The translations under genes were made by a program, and so were the position numbers. From the NCBI GenBank assembly GCA_963971405.1, contig OZ020485.1, positions 868,001 to 932,000 on the forward strand: a DNA stretch of 64,000 nucleotides. Direction: 5' to 3'. A model generated the notes under the pieces. The model was not told the DNA's origin. It was given only the letters and a program-made list of their open reading frames with translations, and did no database searches. Position 1 is the first letter of the stretch; each line of letters opens with the position of its first letter. Source of the DNA: Psococerastis gibbosa. Its lineage: Eukaryota > Arthropoda > Insecta > Psocodea > Psocidae. This document shows positions 63,046 to 64,000 of this stretch, piece by piece.

Positions 63046-64000
63046 GTAGCTACAAAAAATTCATTCGACAAGAATAAGAAAAATAGCTATATACTTATTT
63101 TATTTTTTTTAAAGGTCTTGATATGACACGGGTGTCTTAATTTTGCTTATTTTGGCTCATTATATTGTACTGAACATTGAGCAATTGCTCCTGCGTGTTC
63201 ATCGGTGTAAATGTAGCTAAAAAAAATTAATTCGACAAGAATAAGAAAAATAGCTATTTACTTATTTAATTTTTTTAAAGGTCTTAAAAAGATATAGGTG
63301 TCTTAATTTTCCTTGTTTAGGTACACTGTGTAGTACTTAACATTGAGCAATTGCTACTGCGTGTTCATCGGTGTAAATGTAGCTAAAAAAAATTCATTCG
63401 ACAAGAATAAGAAAAATAGCTATTTACTTATTTTATTTTTTTTAAAGGTTTAAAAAAGATATAGGTGTCTCAATTTTGCTTATTTTGGCTCAATGTATTG
63501 TACTTAACATTGTGCAATTGTTCCTGCGTGTTCATCGGTGTAAATGTAGCTAAAAAAAATTCATTCGACAAGAATAAGAAAAATAGCTATTTACTTATTT
63601 TATTTTTTTTAAAGGTCCTTAAAAGATATAGGTGTGTTAATTTTGCTTATTTATGCTCATTGTATTGTACTTAACATTGACCAGTTGCTCGTGCGTGTTC
63701 ATCGGTGTAAATGTAGCTACAAAAAATTCATTCGACAAGAATAAGAAAAATAGCTATATGCTAATTTTATTTTTTTTAAAGGTCTTGATATGACACGGGT
63801 GTCTTAATTTTGCTTATTTTGGCTAATTGTATTGTACTGAACATTGAGCAATTGCTCCTGCGTGTTCATCGGTGTAAATGTAGCTAAAAAAAATTCATTC
63901 GACAAGAATAAGAAAAATAGCTATTTACTTTTTTTATTTTTTAAAGGTCTTAAAAAGATATAGGTGTCATAATTTTCCTTGTTTAGGTACATTGTGTAGT
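63046..64000. repeat. Divergent G segment 4, running off the window
   Basis: It repeats the start of G segment 1 (51,401-52,020) at an offset of 11,646 bp and then, after two extra monomers at about 63,540-63,870, of 11,980 bp. Shared markers are CATTATAT, CCTTGTTTAGGTAC, AATTAATTCGAC and TACTTTTTTTATTTTTTAAAGG. The array continues beyond the window. Confidence 0.83.

Larger units (their letters stand above)
1..64000. repeat. Satellite DNA array, 166-167 bp monomer, head to tail
   Basis: Every part of the window reads as copies of one AT-rich monomer. The block GCTTATTTTGGCTCA recurs at 1, 501, 667, 1000 and onward at 165-167 bp steps, and TTCATTCGACAAGAATA recurs once per monomer to the end. 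All copies I read are in one orientation; I found no reverse-complement copy of TGTTCATCGG. No unique DNA or mobile element interrupts the array, and both edges fall inside monomers. The monomer length is close to the DNA held by a nucleosome plus linker histone, which is common among centromeric satellites of animals and plants. A centromeric or pericentromeric role is an inference; the sequence alone does not prove it. The array contains no recognisable gene, so it covers every gene-free stretch in this window. Confidence 0.98.

Noticed and set aside
1-64000. CRISPR array, because of the regular repeats.
   Set aside because: The repeat is 166-167 bp with no unique spacers; all sequence between conserved blocks is itself repeated.
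1-64000. Inverted monomers or an inserted transposon that would break the array.
   Set aside because: I looked for reversed core blocks (such as CCGATGAACAC) and for stretches lacking the monomer and found neither. An exact search would confirm this.

Overview
The whole window is one uninterrupted block of satellite DNA: roughly 385 head-to-tail copies of an AT-rich monomer of 166-167 bp, all in the same orientation. I see no protein-coding gene, tRNA, rRNA, transposon, CRISPR array, origin or telomere repeat. A long block of nucleosome-scale satellite points to a eukaryotic nuclear chromosome, most likely a centromeric or other heterochromatic array. Nothing in it lets me name the organism. 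A hand count on a consensus-like monomer gives 46 G/C in 167 bases (about 28% GC).

With position 1 set at GCTT, the monomer carries two perfect 12-bp palindromes: GAGCAATTGCTC at 35-46 and AAATAGCTATTT at 104-115. Between them lie the most constant blocks, CTGCGTGTTCATCGG and TTCATTCGACAAGAATA. An A-run (about 75-82) and an interrupted T-tract (about 121-133) flank the second palindrome. Alternation of 7 or 8 T in that tract accounts for most of the 166/167-bp length variation. Adjacent monomers are clearly different from each other, while blocks many monomers apart are almost identical. This is the signature of higher-order repeats (HORs).

Layout, by eye alignment. HOR-A (1 to about 4,635) is a 13-monomer unit of 2,162 bp, present 2.1 times. 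HOR-B (about 4,965-9,745) is an 18-monomer unit of about 3.0 kb, 1.6 copies. HOR-C (about 7,133-19,826) is a 5.5-6.3 kb unit that contains B material and an internal 8-monomer duplication. HOR-D (17,791-34,800, with a third copy at about 39,745-46,335) is an about 8.67 kb, 52-monomer unit. HOR-F (34,801-39,740 and about 46,340-51,400) is nearly identical in its two copies. The last 12.6 kb is a mosaic in which divergent G segments alternate with partial F copies. Both window edges lie inside the array.

The informative content is the record of how the array grew: nested tandem duplications, whole-monomer insertions and deletions, hybrid monomers at recombination junctions, and point-mutation ladders that order the copies. 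The short open frames present (62-77 codons) are by-products of the repeat and are not called as genes.
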